The notes: generated by a model not told the origin, from the sequence alone. Shown: positions 48,745 through 60,499, counted from the first letter of the stretch. The stretch: 64,000 nt of DNA from Vespula vulgaris (GCF_905475345.1 NC_066605.1:806001-870000); one strand, 5' to 3'. Program-made: numbers and translations.

Positions 48745-49560
48745 TATACAGGGTAGGCCAATACCTTTGTTCACCTTGAATACTTTCCTTCTTTTTTCGA
48801 GACACGAAGAAACTTTGTACACAAAAGTCGAACGATATAGATATATGAAGATCAACTATGTCGTTTTTGTTCTTAATGAAATTATCATGTATATCGAAAA
48901 ATTATTAATTTAACAAATACAATATTTTAATTTAAATATTGCTAAACAATCATGTCAATGCTATCAAAATGTAGTAAAGGTGATAATAAATAAATATGGT
49001 TTCTTAGCTTACTTTGAATCATTCTTCTGCATTTACCTTATATCCACTATTTCACGTTTACGTATCGTAGAAAAAATTGTTTAAAAAACGTAATTTGTTA
49101 TTAATTATTTATTCATTTATGTGATTTAAAAAATCTATCTCAATCTGAATTGTTTGTTAGTAAAATGACATGGATTTAATTAGTGATAATTTGTTTATAA
49201 CAAATTGTTTATAACAAATTGTTAATTAATTATTAACAATACTATTAAAAAATAGAGCAAATCTTGCCCTTTAAAATGATATTTGATTCGAGTCTCTACG
49301 ACGTTTAGTTCCGCAGATATTCCCAATTAAATGAAAGACGTTTATATTGGCCCATTGATCCATATAATTTCATTCAAATTGGCGCGGTGACACACTAACC
49401 TATATAAATTCCGAGAATTTACTCTACTACTACTATTACTATTACTACGAACAGCTGACTAACATATGTACGAATTATGAATGAAATCTTTCAAAGGCGA
49501 TATCTCCGGAACGAATAATCGTAGAGACTTGAAAAAAAAACCGTTTTAAAGCATATTTTT
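48745..49560. mobile_element. Eroded inverted-repeat (MITE-like) element(s)
   Basis: The left end at 48,745 reads TATACAGGGTAGGCCAATAC. Near 49,366, on the minus strand, GGGCCAATAT stands in the same relative place, so the two look like decayed terminal repeats around 600 bp apart. Two longer inverted arms lie at 49,265-49,322 and 49,499-49,556: read towards each other they share ATATCT-CGGAAC, CGTAGAGACT and TTTTAAAG, roughly three quarters identical. No transposase frame is present. It resembles non-autonomous Tc1/mariner-type elements common in insects. Possibly two nested or overlapping copies. Confidence 0.5.
49188..49239. repeat. Stacked palindromes
   Basis: AATTTGTT-TAT-AACAAATT (49,188-49,206) is partly duplicated 15 bp later (to 49,220). 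It runs into TTGTTAAT-TAATT-ATTAACAA (49,219-49,239). All arms are perfect. It lies inside the MITE-like element. Confidence 0.75.
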
Positions 49561-49564
49561 TTCT

Positions 49565-51660
49565 TTATTTATTTAAATATCGCAATAATATCGATATAAT
49601 AAAATCGTTTTTGTTAATAATATTCATAATAGAATTTTTTTCTTTTCTCTCGTAATAACGACACGATTATAATGAAATCATAAAAGTTTTTATTATAATT
49701 GTGTAATTGTTATTTTGTTTATGTAAAATAAAGGATATATCGGCAATTTATGAAATAATAAAATATTTATTTTATGTTTCCAATGCATATCTTCGAAAAA
49801 CGAAATGAATGAATTTTGCAAAACGAAACTGTCGTCCTTTTTTTATCGATCGGATGTTGACAATAAGGGGAAAAAATAAAAATTATAAAAAATTTTTAAA
49901 AAATTGAAACCTTGTACACGATGAAAAGTACTGATTGAATTGGAACCTTGATAAAACGACTGGGATCATTTAAAACAAAAGCGAGATAAAATTACGTATA
50001 TACATAGACGTCCCTTTGGAATTTTTAATCCTATGAAAATTTCATATAACCAACACGACGAGAAATTCGTGAAAATAACGAAAATTCGTTCGTTCATTCT
50101 TTAAACGGTTAATGAACTTTGTAAGCGAGTAAACGAATAACCATCGTGGTCGTTGGTATATACCTCCAAGTGAATTATTAACAACACGCTGGAGCTATTA
50201 ATATCGACTGTGTCGAGTATCAGCTTGGGAATGGCCTTAAAAATGAATTCGTTTTACCGATTCGATTTCTCTCATTCTCTCCGTTTCTTTCTTTCTTTCT
50301 TTCTTTTTTTGTTCCTCTATACTGCACAATGACTATGATTATTCAGCTGAATACAATCGTAGACGATCAAAGTGAAATTCTCGAAGCGAATTAAAGAAAA
50401 ACAGTCTGTGGAAGATATTCCTCTGTTCGTCGTTTCTCTATCCGGCGGTTAAGAATAAAGAGAAAAGAAGGAAAAGGGGAAGATGACGAACAGGAAGAGA
50501 AGATAAAAAAGAAAAAAGGAAAAGGAAAAAAAAAGAGAAATAAGGGAAGAAAAAAGAAACGACGTATTACCTAGGGCGTACGGTGCTCGGGAAATGCGAG
50601 AAAACTTAAATATTTATTGGAATTTAAAAGTTTCGGCCCTCGGAGTATTTAAGAGTTTGTCGAAGTAATAAGATGAGAGACTTTGGACAGGTGCAGCACC
50701 CTCCTAGGATGCTGGTAAACTCTACCTTCCCACCGCATCTCCATTTTCTTCTTCACCTCTCTCTCTCTCCTTTTCTTTCTATCTATCTTTTTATTTCTTT
50801 CTTTTTCTTCTTCTAACCACTCTCGACTTTTCCCTCGACTCCTCTTTCCCTTTCCTCTTTATCCACCGCCTTTACCCTCCATCTTTTTATTTCTTCCCTA
50901 CGATTCACAGCATAATAGAGAAGAAAGAGAGAGAAACATTCCGTAGCAGACAGTACCTCCTGGGACTCGTTCGAAACTTGCTAATAGACCCCAAAGTATC
51001 TTAAACGAGAGACGGACGCGACGATGCGAGAATTTGATTCCCGATGTCGTCGTACTTCTTAAAAGAAATATCCTTGGATAAGCAAAAAAAAAGGGGAAGT
51101 GAATTAAATATGCAAAGATATCCATTTTCAAATAAAGATATTTCTCCTCTTTCTCTCTCTCTCTCTTTCTCTCTCTCTTCCTCTTTGTTTCTCTCTTACG
51201 ATATTATATAGGTATATCCTATAAACTTAACGCTTTACATATCTTTACGAAAGATTTCCAAGCAGGATTCTGACTAGCATCGATTTTTTTCTGCTCCTCC
51301 ATCAAAATTTCATGCCCTTGTCCTATCTATATTAGAGTAACGAATCGATGGATGATTTTTTTTCTTTCTCGAATCTCGAATACTGTTATACAAAAAAAGC
51401 CAAATAAAAATTGATTGAATTTACGCTAGAGCGTAACGTGACACCTGTAGATCTCGTCGTAAACGACGAACGTATGGGCTAACGTTTTTGCTTTCAAAAA
51501 TTTCTAATCCCTTTTTATATTTTATCAATGCGAAAGCTTGTATACAAATTTCAATGATAATAGACAAACGTAATAAACAAACGAAACAAAAAAAGGAATC
51601 ATCTCGTTTCTGTACGTTTAACGCGTAGAGAAATAAGTAGCTTGCATCGATCTCGATCAT
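49565..51660. other. Non-coding, very AT-rich then purine/pyrimidine tracts
   Basis: AT-rich unique DNA to 50,270, A/G tract at 50,455-50,560, C/T-rich tract at 50,740-50,900 and CT run at 51,145-51,195. GGTGCAGCACC near 50,690 is an 11-bp palindrome. Nothing else is supported. Confidence 0.55.
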
Positions 51661-51674
51661 CGACTAATTAAAAT

Positions 51675-51716
51675 GACTAACCGATCGTTGATCTTCGTTT
51701 CTGTTACAGGTAAGAG
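51675..51716 (+). promoter_or_regulatory. Recursive splice (ratchet-point-like) site
   Basis: TGACTAAC (branch-like CTAAC at 51,677-51,681) is followed by TCTTCGTTTCTGTTACAG, ending at 51,709. GTAAGA starts at once at 51,710, so a strong 3' splice site and a strong 5' splice site meet with no exon between them. This is the layout of recursive-splice sites known from long insect introns, in which intron parts are removed stepwise. The branch adenine to AG distance (about 29 bases) is normal. It implies a + strand transcript crossing the window. An accidental match cannot be excluded from sequence alone. Confidence 0.5.
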
Positions 51717-51719
51717 ATA

Positions 51720-53330
51720 TCTCACACGGATACGAGAAACTAACGAGCATCTGTTACATAAAACCAATTATTACACTGGACGAACGGATTCTTCTTTCGC
51801 TCTCTTTGCCATTTGTTAAAACTGGTGAGCACGATTTCACGCAAGAAAATGTTTTCTTTACGTTTCATTTATTTGGTGATATCTGTAACGCCATTAAAAA
51901 TTTTTAATCATTCCAATAAAAATATATATATCGAGACAGTTACGTCAAATGTTACTAAGGAAAACCTTTTCTACTCTTTTCGCATAACGTTTCCAAGAAT
52001 ATAGCGTTATACGTGTAGTCTGTTATTAAGTCTTGTCCGAGGAACGTTTAAAAGAAAATTTACGACGACAGCTAGCTTGCTAGGTACTTCGTTGTCCTAG
52101 AAATATAGGACACAAGTAATATCATGCCTGTCATTTCGATGAAACTTCCTTCTTCAAGATTACTAAGAAAAGATGGATATTTTCTACTATCTTATATACT
52201 CGACGAAAATATATAAAAATGTTTTCTATTAGCAAGCGACCACGCGTATGCGTATGAAAGAACCTGAAAAGAGAGTTGGCCGCAAGATTTTCTTAAGCAG
52301 AAATCTCTCGGATTTCGCATTCGTTCAAATTTATTCAACGAATTCCTTTTCTATCCTGATTATATACCTTCACTCCGACTAATCCGGCTGACTCTGAAAA
52401 TGATTAATTTTATCGGTTTTATATCGCGTCTCGGAAAATTTTTAACCGTTAAGCAAATAGTTTGATTTTATTTTATATTACATGACGCAACGAACAAGAT
52501 ACGTATTACCGTTTTAACTCGATAAAACGTATTCAGTTGTCGAAATTAATTCGAGTGCTTTCCCGAGCAAAATTCGTCGTAACTATATCGATTAAAAATT
52601 GCGGTCACATTCGAATCGTGTATCTCTATTAAGATTTCTCAAAGATCGTATTTCCGTTCACGTCGTTTCGAAGAAAGGAAAGGAAATGATGAGATTCCAC
52701 TGCTAGTCACATAGTTTCTTTTTTTTTTCTCGAAATGAGTTTTTCGACGTTATTCGTGTAATTCCACTCTGGAAAATGATCGTCGAATTTTCCTGTGATT
52801 AGATATCGAATATTCGCAGTCAAACTTTGCAGTTTGTTAAAAAAAGAAAAAAAAGAAAAAATAAATAAAAAAGAAAAAAGGAAAGGAAGCAAAAAAAAGA
52901 GACAAACGAGTGGAAAGAGAGAGAGAGAGAGAAATTGGACAAACGAGAACGAAGGTAAAGTTCATTGGATAATACGATTATCACTTAAAATCGATTGGTC
53001 TCGTCCGTTTGCACGATATCCGTCGAAATAAATTCATTATACGACAGAGCCAGCGTAATTAAGCAAAGAGAATGCGTGTACGCGTTTAAAACGATACATT
53101 TGTTTGCTTATACCTTTCCTCTTTTCCCTTTCCATCGTTATAATTTCGTAGCAAAGGATCGATTAATCGATTATAAGTCGGAGATTGTCTCTCGACGCGA
53201 GAACCGATGTCTCCGAGTATTCGTCTAAATAATAAAGATGTTGATTAAGTGGTAAATAGAAGGACGGAAGTAAGACACAGGTAAAGGGAGGAAGGGAGAG
53301 AGAGAGAGAGAGAGAGAGAGAGGGTGGATT
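51720..53330. other. Non-coding, unique AT-rich DNA
   Basis: A/G tract at 52,835-52,935 and GA array at 53,296-53,322. No supported gene; the 61-78 residue frames are AT-rich or Lys-rich. Confidence 0.55.
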
Positions 53331-53503
53331 CTACATAGACGTTGATGACATGACTATGTGCGAGAGAGTGTGAACGATCGCATCACGGATGAACGAGAAC
53401 AGGCGCCTCCTTCGCATAAGCTTGCCACCCTGAAGCAATACCACCGAGCTAATAATATCCCCGCGAAGCTTGCAAGCTTCTGTGTAAGCTCTACGCTCTA
53501 GTA
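53331..53503 (-). other. Unverified minus-strand exon candidate with a 16-bp palindrome
   Basis: On the minus strand a pyrimidine-rich tract and GACGATAG precede a frame of about 56 codons ending in a stop at 53,333-53,331. The residues are mixed (for example AYTEACKLRGDIISSVVLL, then RRRRLFSFIRDAIV), unlike the surrounding repeat translations. The palindrome GAAGCTTGCAAGCTTC (53,465-53,480) lies within it. No family is recognised. It could be a terminal exon or chance. Confidence 0.18.
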
Positions 53504-55250
53504 CTATCGTCGAAATGAAGGAAAGAGAGAGGACGAGAAGGAGAGAGGAAAAGAGAGAGAGAGAGAGAGATCGGTGAGACTCGATCGATAACTCACTGTG
53601 GTTATTATCAACGTTTTTCTTCGAGATTTTCTCTCTTTTTCTTTCTAACAGGAACACTACAGAGGGTGATACTAACCTCGTAGAAAGTAATCACGTTAGC
53701 CGATGATATTAATCGTGAACTAGATCGAGAAACAATGACGAGTTCGTTCTCCTTCTTCTCCTCCTCCTTTTCTTCTTCTTCTTCGTCTACTTCTTCTAAC
53801 TTCTACTTCCAATCGTTCGCGAGAAGCAATCGCCTCGAAAGCGGCCAGCCTCTGTAATTTGGTCGCGTTGAACGTACGTAAAGCTCCGACCAATTACGTC
53901 TTAACCAGGCTACGAAGGAGTATTGCACGTTTTCTCTCCCTCTCCCTCTTCCTCTTCCCCTTTCTCTTCTCTCTCTCTCTCTCTCTCTTTTCTTCTCGAA
54001 AAGAACGGGGGTTATTTCGAGCACCTGAGCTTCGGTTGCTATGGATACGATAAATTGGAGGAACCCAGCTTTCACCTGCTTTAGGGAGGAAAAGTCGACA
54101 AGATTAATCCTTTCAAATTTGTCGATAAAATTCATTTTTTATCTTACGAAAATTAATAACCGATGTAACATTTATCTAAATACTTTGACGCGTGAAAAAG
54201 TATTTTACAAAAATAATATATATTTTTTTATGTGTGTGTATATATATATGTGTGTTATTTACGTATATAAGTTTTCGTTGTAAAATCTCGAGTGGAAAGA
54301 TTTGAAAAAAACTCTTCTCTTTTCCATCTTTTCTTCTTATTATACTTATCCGATCAGATAGTTTTCGCGAATCGTAAACGTGTCTTCTCTCGAAGGAACA
54401 TTTGTCCGTGTCGTGTGCGTCAAGTCGAGCGAAAAGAAACAAGAAAGACGAGAAAGAGGAGGAAGAGGAGGAATGGAAGAGTCGAATAAAGGGACGATCT
54501 TTCTTTTCTATGCGTTTCGAGAATATTTGTTGGTTCTTCTCGAGAGAAATCGACCGATCAGAAAGCACTTTCGTAAATGTCGAAACCCGTTGAATTGTTC
54601 AACTCAACGAACTATCTCTTTCTTTATTCCTTTCCACAGAGCTAAAAAATAAAAGAAAGGAAAAGAGAAACAATAAAAAAGACAAAAGAGAAAACAAGAA
54701 AGGAAGGAAGGAAGGAAGGAAGGAAGGAAGGAAGGAAGAGGAGGAAAATTAGAAAACGAAGACAAAAAAAGAAAAAGAAAAGAAAAAAAGGGCTCTGTGT
54801 CGACGAGAGACAGGCGTCCTCCCAACGTTGTTTTTCCAACCTTCGTGCTTTTCTACTTGAGAAAGCTTCTCAGACAAATCGCTTTTGTGGATTTCCATGA
54901 ATTTCTACGTCTTTAGCTCGTTTCCCTTCGTCCCCTCGTTTCTCTTTAATGAACCCTTCTAATCTCAAATTGATTTTCTAAACAACTTGAAGAGCGAGGA
55001 GATTTCGATATCTCTAATTATATTGAAACGAAACGAAAGATTATTTCGATTTGCTCAGGAAATCGTGAACGTGCGTGACCTCCGCGTCTACGCGGATGGA
55101 CGAGGGTAAAAGAGGGGTGGAGAGTATGGCGAGTCGTTTGGCGTGCGCAATGTACCGCATATCTGCACGTTATGTATTTTTACTTCCCTTCTGTACGCGC
55201 ACACACTTTCTACGTACTCGTTCGTCGTGTAAAGGAGAAAAGCAGAGAAA
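53504..55250. other. Non-coding, C/T and A/G tracts
   Basis: GA run at 53,553-53,571, C/T tract at 53,745-53,800, CT-rich tract at 53,930-53,995, A/G tract at 54,425-54,480, GGAA array at 54,697-54,737, and A/G to 54,790. Unique DNA from 54,830 to 55,250. Confidence 0.55.
54697..54737. repeat. (GGAA)n microsatellite
   Basis: About 10 perfect GGAA units. Confidence 0.95.
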
Positions 55251-55267
55251 AAGGGCTGGCTTCGCAG

Positions 55268-55350
55268 AGCAGCAACAGCAGTACCAGCACCAGCACCAGC
55301 ACCAGCACCAACACCAACACCGACACCGACACCAACACTAGCACCAGAAC
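55268..55350. repeat. Hexanucleotide (CAGCAC/CAACAC/CGACAC)n array
   Basis: Units change in order from CAGCAC to CAACAC to CGACAC, which suggests stepwise local expansion. Frames through it are Gln/His, Ser/Thr or Gly/Ala low complexity. Confidence 0.9.
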
Positions 55351-55359
55351 CACCACGGT

Positions 55360-56590
55360 AAATTATTTTCATATTTCAACGTGCCTTTATAATCGCTTAG
55401 CAAAGCTATAATTAAGCTCTCGGCTTGCCTCTCTATGAGATAACAACGGAAAAATCAGAGCTCTTTTTTAATAACAAAGCTTCCTCCTCCTCCTCCTCCT
55501 CCTCCTCCTCTTCCTCCTACTCCTCTTTTCTCTTTCCCTTCTCTTCCTTTTCTTCTTTTTCTCTGTCTCTTTCTCTATATCTTTTGCCCCCTCGTTAACT
55601 CCAGCTCGTTGCACGATCATACTCGATCGAATGATAATTCCTCTCGGTTTTACTTTATCTCGATACACCACTTGTTTTAAGTTTTTATAAACGATGTAGA
55701 AAGGAGTACCTACTCGAGAGCTATGTCATCGTCGTCATCGCGTCTCAAGACACTTTTCCAACTCGAACGATTGTTAAAGTATTTTATGACAAAAGTATGC
55801 AAGTTATTTGATCAAAGCTTTGTTATTAAAAACGACGACGATAGATTCAAAGGAAAATTAAAAGATTCGAATATATCATCCTCCTTCTCTCTTTCTCTCT
55901 CTCTCTCTTTGACCATTCCCTTAATACGAATATCATCCTAAACGAAATGAAAGGAGGAAAAGGACGATAAATTTAATTAACCGATTCTACGAAGACAGTC
56001 ATCCTCGACGCATGAATTTTAATGGATAATCGTCGCCGAAACGAACGAACGAACTAAATGGCTGGACGAACCGAAGTGCCGTTCGAGTTTCCAACGTGGA
56101 AAGGGAATCGAGAAACGAGAAGACGCTTGGCTTTGAGCTTACGCCTGGCTTTAATCAGATTCTGTTAACGTCGAACGATCAACATTTTTATACTTTGTTT
56201 TATCCCGATGAAATGGTCAATTGCCAACTACTCGAAGGGATTTCGAATCGATTCGAACGAAAAAAAAAGAGAAAGAAAACAAAGAAAATTATCTAACGAA
56301 AATAACACGCGTATCATTTAGAATCTGATATTTGATTTAGAAAATAATTTTTTTTTCTTCTCAATTTCTAAACATTCTCAAATTGATATATTCTCGTAAT
56401 CCGATCGGCTTCTTCTCGGGTTACCGCAAAAATATACACGTGTAATCAAACTCCTCGATCGAGCTACTTTCGATCTCGTAATAAATCGCAAATATCGAAG
56501 GAAAACTTTGCTGTCACCTCGACAACGAAGACGACAACGAAGACGGCGGTAAACACGTCGAGAACTAACCACGACTATCTCAAACGAATC
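55360..56590. other. Non-coding; CTC triplets and unique DNA
   Basis: CCT/CTC triplets at 55,482-55,525, CT run near 55,885-55,910. A 66-residue frame at 56,096-56,296 is of normal composition in its first 50 codons, ends in a Lys run, and is unrecognised. No gene is supported. Confidence 0.5.
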
Positions 56591-56593
56591 TTG

Positions 56594-56634
56594 GAAAGGA
56601 AGGAAGGAAGGAAGGAAGGAAGGAAGGAAGGAAA
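56594..56634. repeat. (GGAA)n microsatellite
   Basis: About nine perfect GGAA units. Confidence 0.95.
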
Positions 56635-56785
56635 GCAGAACGAGAAATCGAATTAACTATTGCCGACTGCTATCGCCGTCTATGAATTTTAAAGATCTGA
56701 AATATCAGACTCTTAGAGATACTCGAAATCAGACAGGAATATAACGTCCGGATAAAAAGAAGAAAAATAAATTTCGATAATGATA

Positions 56786-56890
56786 CATACATACATACAT
56801 ACACACACATATATATATATATGAGGATGATTCATAGAAACTGATCGATCGCTTTTAAAGAAAATAAATAAATAAATAAATAAAAATAAA
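56786..56890. mobile_element. CATA/AT runs and a decayed TA-flanked terminus
   Basis: CATA, CACA and AT units (56,786-56,822) run into GAGGATGATTCATAGAAAC (56,823 onward), similar to the GGGTGATTCAT-type ends seen at 37.7 and 60.5 kb. AAAT units follow at 56,860-56,890. No partner end was found. Confidence 0.25.
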
Positions 56891-57189
56891 TTGCTTCGCT
56901 CTAAATATACGTATACATATAAAAAAGGCGTCCAGTACGGTCAGTCAGGATTGGGGTATAGAATCGGAGTTGGGTTACGAGTGTATTGAATTACTGAGGA
57001 ATATATAAATACATATACATATACGGGATTTTAACGAGGGGTGCGATAGAAGCACAGCTATATGTAGCTTGGCTATATAGCTCGGCGCCACGTCGAGGCT
57101 TTTCGTATCTCCTCCCTCGAATTGGCATAGGGGAATGCAAATGGCTCGTCGCACGTACTACTATCGTCAACGTTGTCCGATACGACGAG

Positions 57190-57242
57190 ATGGTAGTAGT
57201 ATTAGTAGTATAGTAGTAGTGGTTGTAGTCGTCGTCGTCGTC

Positions 57243-57282
<40 letters not shown>

Positions 57283-57290
57283 TCGTATCC
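57190..57290. repeat. (TAG)n-(GTC)n trinucleotide array
   Basis: Short TAG/TAT run passing into about 20 GTC triplets. Its frames are poly-Val or poly-Asp and are repeat translations. Confidence 0.93.
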
Positions 57291-57299
57291 AACGAGATC

Positions 57300-60200
57300 G
57301 TCCTCTTTCGCGTTCCAGCACGGCACCGATGGTTTTGCTTGTAAAAACGAATGCAAATCTCTCTCTCTCTCTCTCTCTCTCTGACCGTACGTAAGAATAT
57401 TTTTTTCCTTTCTCTTTTTCTTTCTCTCTTTTTCTTTTTCTTTCTCTTATTATTCTTTTTTTTCTTTTCTTTTTATTTAATTCGTGTTACCAGAAAGACG
57501 TATATGCGTCGTTATAAAATGTAAATCGCAAAGCTTTACAAGAAATAATATCGATATCTCAAATTCCTTTTTTTCCTTTTCCGATTTCTTCTTTGCTTCC
57601 TCCTTTTTCTTCTTTCTTGTTTTTATATCTAACCTCTCCCTTAAACGAATTACGACGAAAACGCCAATTTTTTTTCTTTTTCGTCGACGAACAAATTTTC
57701 TCTCTTTCGATATCCACATCGGCCGTATTTCGTTCTAGGGATTCGTTTGCTGGGAAACTCGAAGCTACTACACTACTACCATTACTACTACTACTCTGCT
57801 CTACTATACTACTATTACTACTACAACTACACGTGTCTGCCTCTTTCGTCGCGTTATTATATCTCGTCGTTTCCCCTTTGTTCCATAACGCGTTTCGTAT
57901 TCGTTGAGTGTACACATGTCGAGTAAATGTAAAAAGATAATAAAATAATGTGCTTTGAGAAATACGAACGTAGATACGTAGATATATTATGAAAAAGAGT
58001 TCTCTATTTCCCATTGATCTGCTATTCTCAAAAACACATACTGTACAAGCGCATACAAAGAGAAAGAGAGAGAGAGAGAGAGAGGGAGAGAAAGATTCAC
58101 TATCCCATCCTTTGATAATTCCAATATAAATGATGATCAATCCTCCTCTTCTATCCTCCTACCCTTGAAAAGAAATAACCAGTTTAAATTAAAAAACCTT
58201 TTTTCCACTAAAAAAAAAGAAAGAAAATAAATTAAAACTAAATAAAACGCGATAGAAATGTGTAACGCAAGAGGATGTCGGTAAAGAGAGTGAGAGCATG
58301 TCAGCGACAAAGAGAAGCTTTTCAAGAGATTTGGAGACGTTCTACTATTAGAATTTCTTCGTCGACGTAACGAGAAGAACGCGGTGGTTAAAGACTTTGC
58401 TCGATGCCAAGTCCGTTCGCTCGCTCGCGAACGAAAAGTTTTGCATTGTAATCCGCGGAGACAAACCTCTCTTTCCCATTGTCTTCGAACGCGTACAATC
58501 TTCCTCCACCTCTTCCACCTCCTTCTCCCATCTCACCTCCTCATCGTCGGTCTCCTTCGTCTGCTCGTATTTCTTCTTCTTCTTCTTCTTCTATATCTTC
58601 TTCTTCTACTTCGTAAGCATTCTCGTCGACTCTTCTCACGCGCAACCTTTACGAACGCCCACACGTTCGCATGCCATCACCTTCGTTTCGTTCCTTACTT
58701 CGTTCCATCGTCTCTCGTCTCTCCATGCGACGCGAGCCGTAGACATTCGCGATAATTAAGAGCCCGAGCTCTTTCCTTTCTCAAGAATCCGTCGAAACTT
58801 TCGACGTCCTCTCAAATCTCAAGTAAAGCTTTCCTCACTGTCTCTCTCAATTTTGTTGTCATATAACAGAGAGAAAGAGAGAGAGGGAGAGAACTATCGT
58901 TAGTTTCGAGTCTCTGATTTTACTCGAGACAGTTTCTCTATCTCTTTCTTTCCTTTTCCATTCTGAACGTTAAACACTCTACCGAAATCGCACGTGCTTT
59001 CACGATAATGGGATACCTAAGATCACTTCGTACCATCTTTCATATTTAACTTCGCTGACATCTGAATCAATCTATAATAATGAACTCTCGGAACAACTCT
59101 TAAAAATGAATATTTAAGACGTCTCGTTTTCAAGCTGTTCGAAAAAAAAGAAGAAAACAAGGAGGAAGGAAAAAAGAAACAAGTGGGAACGAAAAAGCAA
59201 GAAGGAAAGAAGGAGAAGAAAATAGAAAATTAATTTAATCGAATCGCAACTGATACCGTTTGAAAAACATTTTCTAACTATACGCTCAAGGTTAGGAGAG
59301 TAAAGAAAAAAAAAAAAAGAAAAAGAGCAAAAAACGAGACGAGAAAATGTGCTACCTTTCGCGAGCTACCTATTACGCAGTATATAAAGCATAAAACATT
59401 ATGCATTAAACCATAGGAACGCAAGGTAACGTGGTGCAAACGACTAGCGAGAAGCGAGCATTCGTTATTGTGCAATGCTCTTAGCATGGTGACTTGGCTA
59501 CTGTTTAGCTAAAGAAAGAGAACACTATACTATGCGTTGTATGTACGTAATAGATACGCGTGTATTATTTTCTCTCTCTCTCTCTCTCTCTCTCGTTCTT
59601 TAACTACAAAGAAAATGATAATGATTCCATAAAACAAAAGAGATTATATTTCGATAACGACGAACGAATATTTCATTCAATATGAATATCGATATTAATT
59701 ATACTACTGTAATTTATCCGATCGTTGATGAAATTCGATTGCTGCTTAAATATTTGTCTGATCAAATGTTAATTAACGCGAGAATATTTCGGTGCGTTTG
59801 TTATACTCGTGATAAAAGAAAAAAATATATATATATATATGCATGTATGTGTGCATAGTCCAAATTTTTTTTCTTGTCTTTTGTTTTCTTTTCTTTTTCT
59901 TGGTCACGCGATATTTTGCAAAGTAAAATATGTTTAACACTTTGGTTGAAATTCTACGATCCCTTTCACTATGCACTTTCCGTAACGGCGTGGAACGACG
60001 ACTCGAAGTGCTACCTAGAATATATATATATATAAATACCCATACACATATATACATATATACATATATACATAATATATATAATATATACGTGTATACC
60101 TACATGTACGCACAAATGTATCGACGATGCAACCCGAGGATGCGGCTTCGCTCTCTCTCTCTCTCTCTCTCAGGGTCAAAGGAAACGCAGCATTATCGCC

Positions 60201-60340
60201 GAAGCACAAATTCCCCTCTCTCGCTTCCTCCCGACTGCATTGTACGCCTATGAACGTGCATTACGCGTGGTATCTATTTAGCTATAGCATATGTGCTCAC
60301 TGTTAGATTATGCACCGTCTGTACGAGCAACTGTATCTGA
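57300..60340. other. Non-coding, T/C tracts and microsatellites
   Basis: CT array at 57,357-57,382, T/C tracts to 57,480 and at 57,565-57,630, ACT triplets at 57,765-57,825, GA run at 58,060-58,095, TTC run near 58,570-58,610, CT at 59,570-59,594, TA runs at 59,825-59,840 and 60,018-60,090, CT at 60,150-60,170. A 69-residue minus-strand frame at 59,278-59,487 is unrecognised. No gene is supported. Confidence 0.55.
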
Positions 60341-60355
60341 CTCTCTCGTCTTTTC
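60328..60355 (+). promoter_or_regulatory. Isolated 3' splice-site-like sequence
   Basis: ATCTGAC, then TCTCTCGTCTTTTCTCAG, with the AG at about 60,358-60,359, followed by TTGGCTTC. Frames beyond it stay open for at most 23 codons and no donor is evident. It is as good a 3' splice site as any in the window, apart from lacking a partner. Confidence 0.22.
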
Positions 60356-60451
60356 TCAGTTGGCTTCATCAAAATAATCCCCATAGAATATTAAAATCTT
60401 TCCTTGATTTCGTAACAATTGAAAAGAATTGAAAAGAAAAGAAAAAATTAT

Positions 60452-60490
60452 ATATAAGGTGATTCATAAAAATGTATGCGTTGAAAATGC
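60452..60490 (+). mobile_element. Decayed transposon terminus
   Basis: TATATAAGGTGATTCATAAAAATG resembles the minus-strand end at 37.7 kb (GGGTGGCTCAT) and the segment at 56.82 kb. No opposite terminus was found. Confidence 0.3.
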
Positions 60491-60499
60491 GTGAATAAA

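Noticed and set aside
54061..54095. Minus-strand CAG|GTGAAAG near 54,075
   Set aside because: The pyrimidine tract is fair but the donor part is weak, and it lies on the strand opposite to the better sites.
57559..58140. 193-residue minus-strand frame
   Set aside because: Built from T/C tracts, ACT triplets and a GA run; no domain.
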